A stretch of DNA of 39,698 nt, taken from assembly GCA_029243605.1 (NCBI GenBank), contig JAQWRT010000058.1, positions 1 through 39,698 of the forward strand, in the 5' to 3' direction. Each line of letters starts with the position of its first letter. Within the stretch, counting starts at the first letter, position 1. Below, in pieces: positions 16,087 to 24,919 of the stretch. Source of the stretch: Myxococcota bacterium (GTDB lineage: Bacteria > Myxococcota_A > UBA9160 > UBA4427). The position numbers were made by a program, and so were the translations under genes. Under the pieces are notes generated by a model, which was not told the origin of the DNA, ran no database searches, and saw nothing but the letters and a program-made list of their open reading frames with translations.

Positions 16087-18034
16087 TTAGGGGGCGGTCC
16101 CCTCTCGGGGATTCGAGTTCCAGGCTTCGGTGGCGATGAGCCGCTGGCCCTGGAGATTGGGGTGAAAACAATCCCCGCCATTGAGCTCTCCGGCATCGAA
16201 GCTCGTGGTTCCCACCGAGGGCGTCGATTCGTTGACATAATCGGCCACCACTTCGATTCCCAGCGGGTTGCGATTCGTCGCGTTGGTCGAGTACTCCCAG
16301 GCTAGGTCCCGGAGAACCTCGTTGTAAAGCTGAACCCGACTCTCGATCCCGGTTAGGCGAGTCGCATGCGTCTCGCCATTGAGGGGAGTGTCCAGCGTCG
16401 CGATGGTGCACACATCAAAGGTGTCCCAAAAGGAGCGGCAATTGACGTCGCCCTGACTCTGCTCGAGTTGCACCCCCGCGGCGTAGAGGTCCTGAACCCG
16501 CGGCACTCCCAGGAGGTAGACGGTGGCCCCAGCGGGAAGTGAGAGTGGATGGTTGAATCCAACCAGTTTATCCAGGCCCGCCCTGATCGCGATCTCCCAC
16601 TCCGCCTCGGTGTAGAGGGGGTTCGCACAGTTCGCGGGGTCCACGCAATCGCGGTTGCAGATGTCGTTGCCCCCGAGTTCTACGGTGACCAACTCCGGCA
16701 GGGGAACCAGGGCCAAGAGGTCGTCGGCCTGGGTTGAAAAGTGACTTCCAGTCCCCCGCATCTCGGCGCCGCTAACGGAGACCCGAGCCGAACTAATTCC
16801 CGCGCCCAGACCGTACTGATCCTCGAAGCTACCGCCGAGAGAGGCTCCGTTGAACCAGGAGTGTTCGGCTTGATCCCCGCCCGCCGGGCACAAGAGACAG
16901 AGGAGCCCGAGAAATCCAGCATTGCAGGTGCAATCCGCCGAAAAAGCTTGAGTGATGCTGTCGCCGGCAGCGGCCATCCGGATGGGCGCTGCCGGTGTCG
17001 GAACCGCAGCATCGCAGACCTGGGCTATCCCCGGAGCCAAGCCCACTACGGCTTCCCGCATGCTATAGGCGTCGTTGGGTTCGCAGTCCAGGCGCCCGCC
17101 GGTCACGCTGCAGCGACCCGGCGCGTCAAATTCCGGAAGCAGGCCAGCGAGATCGCGCTGGTAGATGGCCACATCGAGCAGGTCGATTTGGCCATCGCTG
17201 TTCAGGTCGCCGCACTGACAGGCGTCGCCAATGCCGTCCTCGGCGGGGCCGAGCAAGCCGCCGGAATCCGCCTGGCTGGGATTGGCGGCGAAGACACAGT
17301 TGTCGCTGGCGTCGGGGATGCCGTCAAAATCGCTGTCTTGGGCCAGGGCATCCGGGGCACCGGCCAGGCCTCCAACCCAGAGAAGGAGCCCTGCCTTGGC
17401 GAGTACGCTTCGCCGCCGGCCCCGGCGCGCGAGTCCGCCCAGGAGGATCACGCCCAGAAGGAGTGGAGCGGCTCCTATGGGCTCGGGCACGGCCACGACC
17501 TTGGGCGATAGCCCCCCGAGCGAGAAGTCGGCGGCCACCACGCTCCCGGCGTCGAGTTCCAGGCGCCAGTCGTTTCCTGTGACGGCAAGAACGAGTTCGC
17601 CCAGGCGCAGAGGGCCTATTTCCCCGGCGATGGCGTTTCCCCCGGTGGCGCGGAAACTCGAGACCTCGGCGTTCCACACCGCATCGCCCCCGGGCTCGGG
17701 CAAAAATCCCTGCACACTGACCGGACCCACCGTCGTCAGTTCAAACTCCCAGGCACAAATCTCATCGCCCTCGCCATCCAGGCAAGGCGTGCCGACACTC
17801 GAGACCCCCCCCCCCGGCGTCGAGGTAGAGATAAACGCGCTCCTCCGGGCTTCCCGCCAGGGTGGGCACGCCGGCGGCGGGGGCACCCGTATCGCCGGGG
17901 CTGTGGAAGAGATCCGCAGCGAGAGCTACGGGGCTCCAAACCAGGCCAAGGGCGACGAGCGAGCCCATGCCCCCAGTCCACAGCCAACGGGCGAGGGACC
18001 GGGACCGGACATGCTGGAAAAAGGCACTTTTCAT
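16087..18034 (-). CDS. PEP-CTERM-like surface protein joined to SGNH hydrolase, frame broken at G11 tract
   Basis: From ATG 18034 a signal peptide (MKSAFFQHVRSRS..., ending PVALAA) leads into the mature start DLFHSPGDTG. Reading then leaves frame at an 11-G tract (17815-17805). With ten Gs it would continue into the long frame ending at 16087. That frame has a beta-rich domain, then VPEPIGAAPLLLG plus Arg-rich residues (17490-17410), a PEP-CTERM-like anchor. Directly after it, without a stop, comes a second signal-like segment ending APDALAQ and a thrombospondin-3-like DSDFDGIPD stretch. A dockerin-like GDLNSDGQIDLLDVA follows, then a complete SGNH hydrolase: GDSITQAF, GGNDICNRD and DCFHPNLQG. 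The hydrolase probably cleaves esters outside the cell. Whether this is one fusion or two genes with a lost boundary is unclear. Confidence 0.7.
17805..17815 (-). repeat. Homopolymeric G11 tract (C11 on plus strand) at a frame break
   Basis: Eleven consecutive C on the plus strand. The signal-peptide frame and the downstream domain frame differ by one base exactly here. Loss of one G joins them as Gly-Gly-Gly-Val-Ser-Ser. It could be a slipped-strand contingency tract or a base-calling error. Confidence 0.9.
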
Positions 18035-18205
18035 CTAGCCAGCATACTCCTAGGGCGCTGGATTCAGAAAATTTTATTCCGAGACCGCACTATTTTCCCC
18101 GGGGCTAGTGCCGTTGCTGCGTACAGGCGGCATAGTCGGCGGGGACGCGGCCTCGAGTCTTGGGGGCCACGGGGACTTAATGGCTCTTCATCGAGGAGGT
18201 GAAAA

Positions 18206-18643
18206 ATGACATTCGCTCGTTGGTGCCAGTGGCTTTTCTACGCCAGCCTGCTCTTCGCCGCTTTGGGATTTGTCGTCGCAGTCGCTCCCAACCTCGGATG
18301 GGTCGGCACTTGGTCGGCGCAGGTCGACGCCCATTTCTTTCCCGAACGTATCCACCCCAACGCAATAGCCGAGCGCTCGTTCCTGATGGCGATTCTCGGG
18401 GCCACCATCGCGGGCATGTATATCCTCCAGGCCTTCGTCGTCGCCTTTCCGTTTCGGAATCGAGAGGCCTGGGCTTGGTACGCCATCGCCGGCTCGAACC
18501 TGGCCTGGTTCGTTCTCGACTCGGGCCTCTCCGTCCTCCACGGGTTGACCTTCAATATCTACACGGTGAACCTCTTCCCGCTCTTCATCCTGGGGATTCC
18601 CTTGCTGGCCACCCGCTCGGCGTTCAGTTCCCCTCGGGCCTGA
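18206..18643 (+). CDS. Small four-helix membrane protein, unknown function
   Basis: 145 residues with four hydrophobic stretches (about 8-28, 60-82, 90-108 and 116-135). The start ATG 18206 is preceded by GAGGAGGTGAAAA, a near-perfect Shine-Dalgarno site. A periplasmic or cytoplasmic loop contains HFFPERIHPNAIAERSF, with two histidines and acidic residues, but no cofactor motif I recognise. Similar four-helix proteins are often annotated as hypothetical. It lies divergent from the SGNH/PEP-CTERM gene and 135 nt before the truncated haemoglobin gene on the same strand. I do not assign a role. Confidence 0.75.
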   Translation: MTFARWCQWLFYASLLFAALGFVVAVAPNLGWVGTWSAQVDAHFFPERIHPNAIAERSFLMAILGATIAGMYILQAFVVAFPFRNREAWAWYAIAGSNLAWFVLDSGLSVLHGLTFNIYTVNLFPLFILGIPLLATRSAFSSPRA

Positions 18644-18778
18644 ATTCGCCCGGGGAAGATCGCCCGGGGGCGAAGCTGCCCCCCAAGCACAGGGGAAGCC
18701 GGGAGTTCTCCGGACGACCACCGAAATTAAACCTCCGGGTGCGAATCAATTTCTCACCCGACGCCGGAAGGAATCTGA

Positions 18779-19198
18779 ATGGGCCAGGCCGGGGGCGACG
18801 TCAGCGAGCCTCCCTATGGAGTCGGGGACGCGTCCTATCGGGCCGCGGGCGGCCTCGAAGGGATTCGGCGTCTTGTGGATTCCTTCTACGATTTCATGGA
18901 GAGCCTCGACGAGGCCCAGAGTATTCGAAAAATGCACCCGTCGGATATGACTAAGGCGCGGGATAAGCTCACCCTCTTTCTCAGCGGCTGGATGAACGGG
19001 CCTAATATCTATCGGCCCAAATACGGCGAGATCAATGTGCCCCGGGCGCACTCCCATCTCCCCATTGGTCTCGAGGAGCGAGACGCATGGCTGCTCTGCA
19101 TGAGGCGCGCCCTGGCTGAGCAATCCTATCCCGAGGGTTTCAGGGAATACCTGCTCCGAGAACTCTCGGTCCCCGCCGAACGCTGTCGAACGCGTTAG
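18779..19198 (+). CDS. Group II truncated haemoglobin
   Basis: 139 residues with the pattern of bacterial group II truncated globins: FYDFMESLDEAQSIRKMHP with Tyr37 at the likely B10 position, LFLSGWMNGPNIYRPKYG, and DAWLLCMRRAL with Trp104 at the G8 position that marks group II. The proximal haem ligand is probably His93 (or His91) in RAHSHLPIG; the LRxRH of most homologues is altered here by a short change in spacing. These proteins bind O2 or NO with high affinity and are linked to NO detoxification or oxidative stress. No strong ribosome-binding site precedes ATG 18779. The remnant of an acyl-CoA dehydrogenase follows immediately. Confidence 0.9.
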   Translation: MGQAGGDVSEPPYGVGDASYRAAGGLEGIRRLVDSFYDFMESLDEAQSIRKMHPSDMTKARDKLTLFLSGWMNGPNIYRPKYGEINVPRAHSHLPIGLEERDAWLLCMRRALAEQSYPEGFREYLLRELSVPAERCRTR

Positions 19199-19200
19199 CC

Positions 19201-20280
19201 ATTGGTCTGACACCTCGCCGGAATTGGCTTCAGGAGAACGCGCCCCCGCCTCCTCCCGAGCGTTTGCCCATGAGCCCCCTTGAGGTTATGACCGTTGGCC
19301 AGCGCAACTATCTCCAGGACTGGCAAGGCCAATGTCATGCCGCGGGCTTGATCGGCTGCGATTACCCCGAGAGCTACGGCGGAGGCGGACACACGAATTT
19401 TCAGGCCATCGCCAACCATGAACTGGGCAACGCCCGGGTCCCCTTCATGATCAATACTGTGGGTCTGAGTATGGCTGCACCGACGATTCTGGTGCACGGC
19501 AGCGAAGAGCAGAAACGCGGGTTCATCCCGGGGGCACTGAGCGGAGCCGAGATCTGGTGCCAGGGCTTCAGCGAACCGGGAGCGGGTTCGGATATGGCGA
19601 ACCAGCAGACCATGGCCGTCGCCCAGGGCGACGATTGGATCGTGAATGGTCATAAGGTCTGGACCACCCTCGGGCATTTCGCCGAGTGGATGATCTTGAT
19701 CACCCGAACCCGTCGCCATCACAAATACGATGGGCTGACCTATTTCCTCGCCCCCATTGCCGGGCACCCTGGCGTGACGGTTCGGCCCCTGGTGAAAATG
19801 ACCGGCGAGAGCGGTTTTAACGAGGTCCTCTTCGAGGACGCGGTGATTCCGGACTCGTACCGACTCGATGATATTGGCAAGGGTTGGACGGTGGCCATGA
19901 CCACCCTCACCTACGAGCGCGGCGCGGCGGAGAGCGCCGGCGGATCTGGGGGGGCAATCCTCAGACCCGGCTCAAGGGCTCATCGATCTCGCGAAGGAGA
20001 CCCAGCGCAACGGCGTTCGCGCCTCCAGCGATCCCGTGACCCGGGATGCCTTGATGCAGCGTGTGATCGCCATGCAGGGCCTGCGCCAGAACGCCCGCCG
20101 AGCTCGGGTTCCTGGGCTATGCGACCACCCCATGCGCCTCCCACTTCAGCAGAAACTGGTCTCCAGCGAGAACCATCAGGCCAACTCTCGGCTCGGTGTC
20201 GAAATCGCCGGGGCGGGCTCGACCCTCTACAAACTCGATCCGAATGCGCCGCGTCAGGGGCACTGGCCAGGCGCGAAGAA
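19201..20280 (+). pseudogene. Acyl-CoA dehydrogenase, frameshifted
   Basis: The first 250 residues' worth reads well as a FadE-type acyl-CoA dehydrogenase: RNWLQENAPPPPPERL from about 19219, GLIGCDYPESYGGGG, CQGFSEPGAGSDMANQ, VWTTLGHFAEWMILITR and YERGAAESAGG. No normal start is visible; the frame runs back into the haemoglobin stop. At the G7 run (19948-19954) the frame breaks, and NPQTRLK continues only if one G is added. A second break follows within 30 nt at AAGGGCTC, after which LIDLAKETQRNGVRASSDPV through RVPGLCDHPMRLPLQQKLV and GAGSTLYKLDPNAP are recovered. The end motif (GGTSEIQ type) is absent. This is therefore a decayed gene, or a real gene hit by homopolymer errors plus a rearranged 3' end. 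Confidence 0.8.
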
Positions 20281-20364
20281 TGGCCGGGGAACTGATCCTC
20301 GACGGGACCGCGCATTTCCTTCAGGATGCGCTCAAAGCCGAGCTTTTCGTTCTTACCGCGCATC

Positions 20365-20481
20365 TCGATGGGGGAGTCGGATGTGCACATCTTCTTCAAG
20401 CGGAGCCTGCGCGGTCAAGCGATCTGGGGCGATGGCGTTCATCAGCGCAATAAGCTGGCAGAAATCCTGATCGATGGCTGA
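20365..20481 (+). pseudogene. Possible C-terminal remnant of a second acyl-CoA dehydrogenase-like gene
   Basis: In a third frame, a stretch containing MGESDVHIFFKRS, then QAIWGDGVHQRNKLAEIL, ends at TGA 20479-20481. The wording resembles the tail of some acyl-CoA dehydrogenase paralogues (ADxHLxFKRA...FGDxxxHRE), but no matching N-terminal part is present. I treat it as a gene fragment left by the same decay. The assignment is from recalled family wording only. Confidence 0.3.
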
Positions 20482-20510
20482 GCGGCTTTCCGCGCCGTCG
20501 GCGATGCCAC

Positions 20511-20553
20511 GAATTTCCTGCCCACAACCCCGTCTGGGGGTGGGCAGGAATTC
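20511..20553. terminator. Long stem-loop between convergent coding regions
   Basis: GAATT, a bulged T, CCTGCCCA and CCCC pair with GGGG, TGGGCAGG and AATTC around a GTCT loop, with a small interior bulge. It sits just after the stop of the SYLF gene (minus) and after the decayed acyl-CoA dehydrogenase (plus). Neither side has a clear U-run, so it may act as a bidirectional or Rho-assisted terminator, or simply protect a 3' end. Confidence 0.4.
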
Positions 20554-20559
20554 GCTCTT

Positions 20560-21189
20560 CTAATTCAGGGACCCGTCCCGCGAGAACTTAAAGCCGTCCA
20601 GAGTGGCCGAGATGTTCACTCCCTTATTGGTGACCTGGTAGATCAGGGGATCCTGGTCGAGGGTCGCTTTCATGGACTTGTCGAAGGAGGGATCGTCCTT
20701 CTTACCCTGGTCGGACTTCAGCGCCGCCGATGCGCCGCCGCCGAAGGTCCAGCCCTCCTCCTTGAATTGCTTGAGGGTCTTGTCGGTTTTAAAGACCAGG
20801 AGAAGGCTCAATTCCTGAACGCCTAGACCGAAGCCCACCTGGAGTTTGGCCATTCGCATGAAGGTCTGTTGCCCCGAACTCTTCTCCGTCAGAAGTCCGT
20901 ATCCGTTGCCCGTGCCCCCAAAGAGGATCTTCGCGTCAATGGTGCTGAAAGTCGCGTAGGCGACACCTTGATTGACTTGACCACGCGCGGCGGGAAACTC
21001 AGCATAAACCTTCTTGAGGATTTCCTGATTGCTGCTGCGGATCGTTGCCCGTTGATCGTTGCCCGTTTCGCCCGCGGGAGTCTTGCAGCCCGAGAAAGCC
21101 AGAGTGACGGCTAAGACAATGAGTAGGCCTCGGCCGACGCCCATCGCGACCCCCGCTCGAGTGCTTACTCCTTGGATATTTATCCGCAT
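20560..21189 (-). CDS. SYLF (YSC84-like) domain lipoprotein
   Basis: 209 residues from ATG 21189, preceded by GGGAGAACATT; a longer frame to 21303 is rejected because it lacks a ribosome-binding site and displaces the signal. A hydrophobic stretch ends in LAFSGC, a lipobox. The mature protein has the SYLF/YSC84 pattern: a helical start (NQEILKKVYAEFPAA), VAYATFSTIDAKILFGGTGNGYGLL, then a lipid-binding beta sheet with LQVGFGLGVQELSLLLVF and WTFGGGASAALK. In eukaryotes this domain binds phosphoinositides; the bacterial versions are envelope lipoproteins of unknown role. It is downstream of the BrkB-like gene (184-nt gap, same strand) and followed by a large stem-loop. Confidence 0.88.
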   Translation of the reverse strand: MRINIQGVSTRAGVAMGVGRGLLIVLAVTLAFSGCKTPAGETGNDQRATIRSSNQEILKKVYAEFPAARGQVNQGVAYATFSTIDAKILFGGTGNGYGLLTEKSSGQQTFMRMAKLQVGFGLGVQELSLLLVFKTDKTLKQFKEEGWTFGGGASAALKSDQGKKDDPSFDKSMKATLDQDPLIYQVTNKGVNISATLDGFKFSRDGSLN

Positions 21190-21373
21190 AATGTTCTCCC
21201 TTTCCAATTGCGTATCACCATTCCTGGGTTTCCCGCGTGAGTTCCGGGCGATCGACTTAGACCGACTGATGGTGGACCACTCAGCCATTTTTTCCAGCCC
21301 CACCCGCTAAATATCTCTCGTCGCACCCACTCCTCTTTCCTGGGGGTTGCGGCCCGAATCGGAGACCAGGGGC

Positions 21374-22738
21374 TCAGATGTCGTCGATCAGGTCGAGCAG
21401 GGAGTGGGAGCCGGCGATCCGTGCGAGCGCCGAGTCCATTTCTTCGAAAATGGGCTCCAGTCGTGTGTCTCCGGAAGGCTGAGTGCCCTTTTGAGCGGGC
21501 TCAGGACTATTCAGCGCCGCCCTTGAGCGCCGGATGGCCCCGAGGATATCCGCCACGCTCGTGTCTTTTAGGGGGCGGGCCGGGAGGTAGGCGGGCGCGC
21601 GTTCGCCCAATCCGGCTGCGATCACAATGCCGGCCTGTTCCAATTCGTCCAAGAGTTCGCGTAGGGTTCTGACCGGAACCTCGAGTTGAAGCGCGAGGGC
21701 GTCGCAGGTCCTCGGCGCCTCGTGACGCGCGAAGGTGGACGCGATGGCGACCATCACGCGAACCGCCAGGAACTCCTTCTCCGCCGGGGGAAGCGCCGCG
21801 CGTTTCAACTCCTCGCGGTAGTGAGCAATATTCTGGTGGGCGTACGCGATCTCAGCGCCGAAGAGCACCACCGCCCAACAAATGTAGAGCCAGGTCAGCA
21901 CCAGGGGCAACGCGACGAGACCGCCAAAAAGAACGCTGTAGCGCGCCGCGCCCACGCTCATATCGACGTAGACGACCCGGGTCAGAGTGAAGAGCAGCAT
22001 GGCCACCAGGCCCCCGACAATGGCCGAACGAATATTCACCTGGGTATTGGGAAAGAACCAATAGAGAAAGGCGAAGGTCGCCCAGATTAGGATCTGGGGT
22101 AACTGGATCAGGTTGAGGTCGTGGATCCAACCCACCACGGGGAGCGAACTGAACCCCTGGGCGGCCACTTCGCTCCCGAGACTGGCCCAGAGCGAAACCG
22201 CCACGCCCGTCAGGATCGGCGCCACCACCAGCACCGCCAGGTAATCGGCAAAGCGTCGAGGCCAACTGCGATTTTGGCGGACGCCCCAAATGTCCCCGAG
22301 GGTGCTTTCGAGATGCCGCAGAGCCAAGACCGCTGAGATCACCAAGGTGGCGCCACCGAGAGTTCCCAGGCTTCCGATGTGCACCTCCTGGATCCGAGAA
22401 AGGATCCAACGGTGCGCTTCAGGACTGACTGCGGTGGCCTGGCTCACGGCGTAGTCGATCAGGGTGTCCTGGCCGCCTACCAAGCCCACCAGTGCGACGA
22501 GAACAACGAGCAGGGGCATGGCCGAGAGCGCGGTCATGAACGTCAGGGCGCTGGCCCGGAGGAGCAGCCGATCTTGGACGAACCCCTCGGCCACCATGAC
22601 GCCGAATTGGAGCAGGCGCAGGAGCGAGGCGGTTACCGATCGCGGTCCCAGATCCATCTGCCAGAGATCGTGAAGGATGAACGCGCGCGCCCGGGCAAAA
22701 GTCCCGTCACGATTCAGTTCTGGACTCCCCTCAGTCAC
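21374..22738 (-). CDS. YihY/BrkB family inner-membrane protein
   Basis: 454 residues starting with GTG 22738 after GGGAGAG. About six membrane helices occupy residues 45-290 with the family text LLLRASALTFMTALSAMPLL, LRHLESTLGDIWGV and VVLFGAEIAYAHQ. The C-terminal 150 residues form a soluble domain; RTCDALALQLEVPVRTLRELLDELEQAGIV (cut here for length) looks like a winged helix, as in longer YihY proteins once misnamed RNase BN. The function of the family is unsettled; transport or envelope integrity has been proposed. It is divergent from the glutamate decarboxylase gene across 162 nt, so both may share a control region. Confidence 0.9.
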   Translation of the reverse strand: MTEGSPELNRDGTFARARAFILHDLWQMDLGPRSVTASLLRLLQFGVMVAEGFVQDRLLLRASALTFMTALSAMPLLVVLVALVGLVGGQDTLIDYAVSQATAVSPEAHRWILSRIQEVHIGSLGTLGGATLVISAVLALRHLESTLGDIWGVRQNRSWPRRFADYLAVLVVAPILTGVAVSLWASLGSEVAAQGFSSLPVVGWIHDLNLIQLPQILIWATFAFLYWFFPNTQVNIRSAIVGGLVAMLLFTLTRVVYVDMSVGAARYSVLFGGLVALPLVLTWLYICWAVVLFGAEIAYAHQNIAHYREELKRAALPPAEKEFLAVRVMVAIASTFARHEAPRTCDALALQLEVPVRTLRELLDELEQAGIVIAAGLGERAPAYLPARPLKDTSVADILGAIRRSRAALNSPEPAQKGTQPSGDTRLEPIFEEMDSALARIAGSHSLLDLIDDI

Positions 22739-22900
22739 TGAACTCTCCCAAGGTCACCATGGGCAGAAGTCTATCTCGCAGCCCGAGTCGAGACGACCTC
22801 TTTCGTTGGATGGGAGTAATCCTCATTAGGGCACTCGCCGACCCCCCCTCGTTGGCTAGAGTTCCCTCCCCCTCAACACAGCAACTGCAGAGGAGCCAAG

Positions 22901-24292
22901 GTGGACGCAAAAGATCAAAAAAATCGGGCAAGTGACGAAATCGTACCGACCTATTCAGCCCGAGAGCTTTCGGGACCGATCTCCCAGCATGAGATGTCCG
23001 AAGGGGGCATGGCTCCGAGACTCGCCTACCAGATCATCCACGACGAACTCCAGTTGGACGGATTCTCCCTTCTTAACCTCGCCACCTTCGTCACCACCTG
23101 GATGGAGCCCGAAGCGAAGCAGTTGATCAGCGAAACTCTCGATAAGAACATGATCGACAAGGATGAATATCCCCAGACAGCAGAAATCGAGAAGCGCTGC
23201 GTTCGAATCCTTTCCAACCTCTGGCATGCCAATCCCGACGAAAACCCGGTGGGCACCTCGACCATTGGATCCAGCGAGGCCTGCATGCTTGGAGGAATGG
23301 CCTTGAAATGGCGTTGGCGGGACCGCCAGCGTGCGGCGGGCAAGCCGACGGATCGGCCGAATCTGGTGATGGGCGCCAATACCCAAATCTGCTGGCACAA
23401 ATTCTGTCGCTACTGGGACATCGAGGCGCGGGAGGTCACCGCAGAAGGCGATCGCTTCACGCTCAATGCCGAGGAAGCAGTCAAGCTCATCGACGAAAAC
23501 ACCATCGGCGTCGTGGCCATCATGGGGAGCACCTTCGACGGGAGTTATGAGCCCGTTGCCGAACTCTCCGATGCCCTGGATGAGTTCGAAAAAAAGACGG
23601 GTTTGGATATTCCGATCCACGTGGACGGGGCGAGTGGCGCCTTCGTAGCCCCCTTCATTCAGCCCGATATTGAATGGGATTTTCGGGTTCCCCGAGTCAA
23701 GTCCATCAACACCTCAGGCCACAAATACGGCTTGGTCTACCCCGGCGTGGGCTGGATTGTTTTCCGAGGCGAGGCCGATCTTCCCGAAGATCTGATCTTC
23801 CACGTCAAGTATCTCGGAGGAGACATGATCGACTTTTCGATCAACTTCTCCCGCCCGGGGAGTCAGGTCATCGCCCAGTACTACAATTTTCTCCGGCTCG
23901 GCCTCGGTGGGTACGCCCGAATTCAGCAGTCCTGCCAGGACGTAGCGCTCTACCTTTCAGCGGAGATCGGCGGACTGGCGGCCTTCGAATTGATCACACG
24001 CGGAGACGATATCCCGGTCTTTTGCTGGAAGATGAACGAGGATTATGCCAAGAACGCGAGTTTTTCGCTCTACGACCTCGCGGACCGACTACGGCAACGC
24101 GGCTGGCTCGTTCCCGCCTACCCCATGCCCAAGAATCGCGAAGATCTCGTCGTGCAGAGGGTCGTCGTCAAGGAAGATTTCAGCCGAGATATGGCGGAGC
24201 GACTCTTCCAAGACATTAAATCAGCGGTGGATTATTTCGAAGCTCAACCCAAGCTCAACAAGAAGGACGACGGCAGTCACTTCAGTCACTGA
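22901..24292 (+). CDS. gadB: Glutamate decarboxylase
   Basis: 463 residues, collinear with E. coli GadB (466). GTG 22901 is the start, with AGGAG five bases upstream. The PLP lysine is Lys275 in INTSGHKYG; Asp243 in HVDGASGAFVAPF holds the cofactor ring, and Thr62-Phe63 match the substrate-pocket residues. The enzyme converts glutamate and a proton to GABA and CO2. It ends with a His (SHFSH), which may correspond to the C-terminal His of E. coli GadB that closes the active site at neutral pH. No glutamate/GABA antiporter gene is adjacent; the divergent neighbour is a BrkB-like protein. A strong terminator follows 21 nt downstream, so it is probably a single-gene transcript. Confidence 0.95.
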   Translation: MDAKDQKNRASDEIVPTYSARELSGPISQHEMSEGGMAPRLAYQIIHDELQLDGFSLLNLATFVTTWMEPEAKQLISETLDKNMIDKDEYPQTAEIEKRCVRILSNLWHANPDENPVGTSTIGSSEACMLGGMALKWRWRDRQRAAGKPTDRPNLVMGANTQICWHKFCRYWDIEAREVTAEGDRFTLNAEEAVKLIDENTIGVVAIMGSTFDGSYEPVAELSDALDEFEKKTGLDIPIHVDGASGAFVAPFIQPDIEWDFRVPRVKSINTSGHKYGLVYPGVGWIVFRGEADLPEDLIFHVKYLGGDMIDFSINFSRPGSQVIAQYYNFLRLGLGGYARIQQSCQDVALYLSAEIGGLAAFELITRGDDIPVFCWKMNEDYAKNASFSLYDLADRLRQRGWLVPAYPMPKNREDLVVQRVVVKEDFSRDMAERLFQDIKSAVDYFEAQPKLNKKDDGSHFSH

Positions 24293-24312
24293 TCGAGGTT
24301 GGATAGCCTGAG

Positions 24313-24345
24313 CGCGTGCGGGTGATCTGAGCCCGCACGCGTTTT
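24313..24345 (+). terminator. Rho-independent terminator of gadB
   Basis: A perfect 10-bp stem, CGCGTGCGGG with CCCGCACGCG, and a 9-base loop, followed at once by TTTT. It lies 21 nt past the glutamate decarboxylase stop. Read on the minus strand it lacks a U-run, so it serves the plus-strand gene. Confidence 0.85.
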
Positions 24346-24403
24346 GGGCCTGATTTCGGGCTTGCGGCGATCCGGTAGGCGATGTGAGGAAGCGGGAGCG
24401 CGC

Positions 24404-24919
24404 CTAAAAGCTTGCGTCCAAGAGGCCGCCATCGCTGAGTTGGCACTTTCCGGTTCCGCCACCCGGAATGCCATGCTCGGTGTTTGCCAGAGTGAAGCGG
24501 CAACGCGCCTTGCCCCCTCGATTTCCGTCGAGCCCAGAGACCACGTGGCCATCGTAGTGGCTGACCCAGAAGGAAACCCCCCAACCAGGTTCGAACCAGG
24601 GGTTGACGCCGGTCACCGACCACGAATCGTAGATTCCGTCATCCCAGAGGCCATAGAGAGATTGTGCCGCGACGTGGCTGGTGGTCTTCTCGATGAGCAT
24701 GTAGGGCCCGACGTAGCGCTGCCCCCCACGGCCGAGGGTAAACGTCATACTTCCGGTGATGCGAGACTCGGACTCCCAGGCGATCATCACTTTCTGGGGT
24801 TGGTCTTTGGATTTTGCCGGGGGCTTCCAGTCGGCGGTCATGATTCCCGTCTGGGGCGAGTACGCGCACATTGCCAGACCAAGGCTCAGAGAGGCGAGAA
24901 GGGCATGATGTTTTCGCAT
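24404..24919 (-). CDS. Predicted lipoprotein, unknown function
   Basis: 171 residues from ATG 24919 with GAGGACG upstream. The N-terminus MRKHHALLASLSLGLAMC is a short lipoprotein signal (Cys18). The rest is beta-rich, with many Gly and aromatic residues: ESRITGSMTFTLGRGGQRYVG (cut), SLYGLWDDGIYDSW and GWGVSFWVSHYDGHVVSGLDG. It contains two later cysteines (KARCRF and GKCQL) that could bond. I recognise no family. It is convergent with gadB and on the same strand as the repeat-containing secreted protein about 440 nt upstream. A small envelope beta-barrel or lipocalin-like fold is possible but not shown. Confidence 0.75.
   Translation of the reverse strand: MRKHHALLASLSLGLAMCAYSPQTGIMTADWKPPAKSKDQPQKVMIAWESESRITGSMTFTLGRGGQRYVGPYMLIEKTTSHVAAQSLYGLWDDGIYDSWSVTGVNPWFEPGWGVSFWVSHYDGHVVSGLDGNRGGKARCRFTLANTEHGIPGGGTGKCQLSDGGLLDASF

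Noticed and set aside
18648..18680. TTCGCCCGGGG...CCCGGGGGCGAA inverted repeat as a terminator
   Set aside because: The stem has a two-base bulge and no U-run follows; it may be chance in GC-rich sequence.
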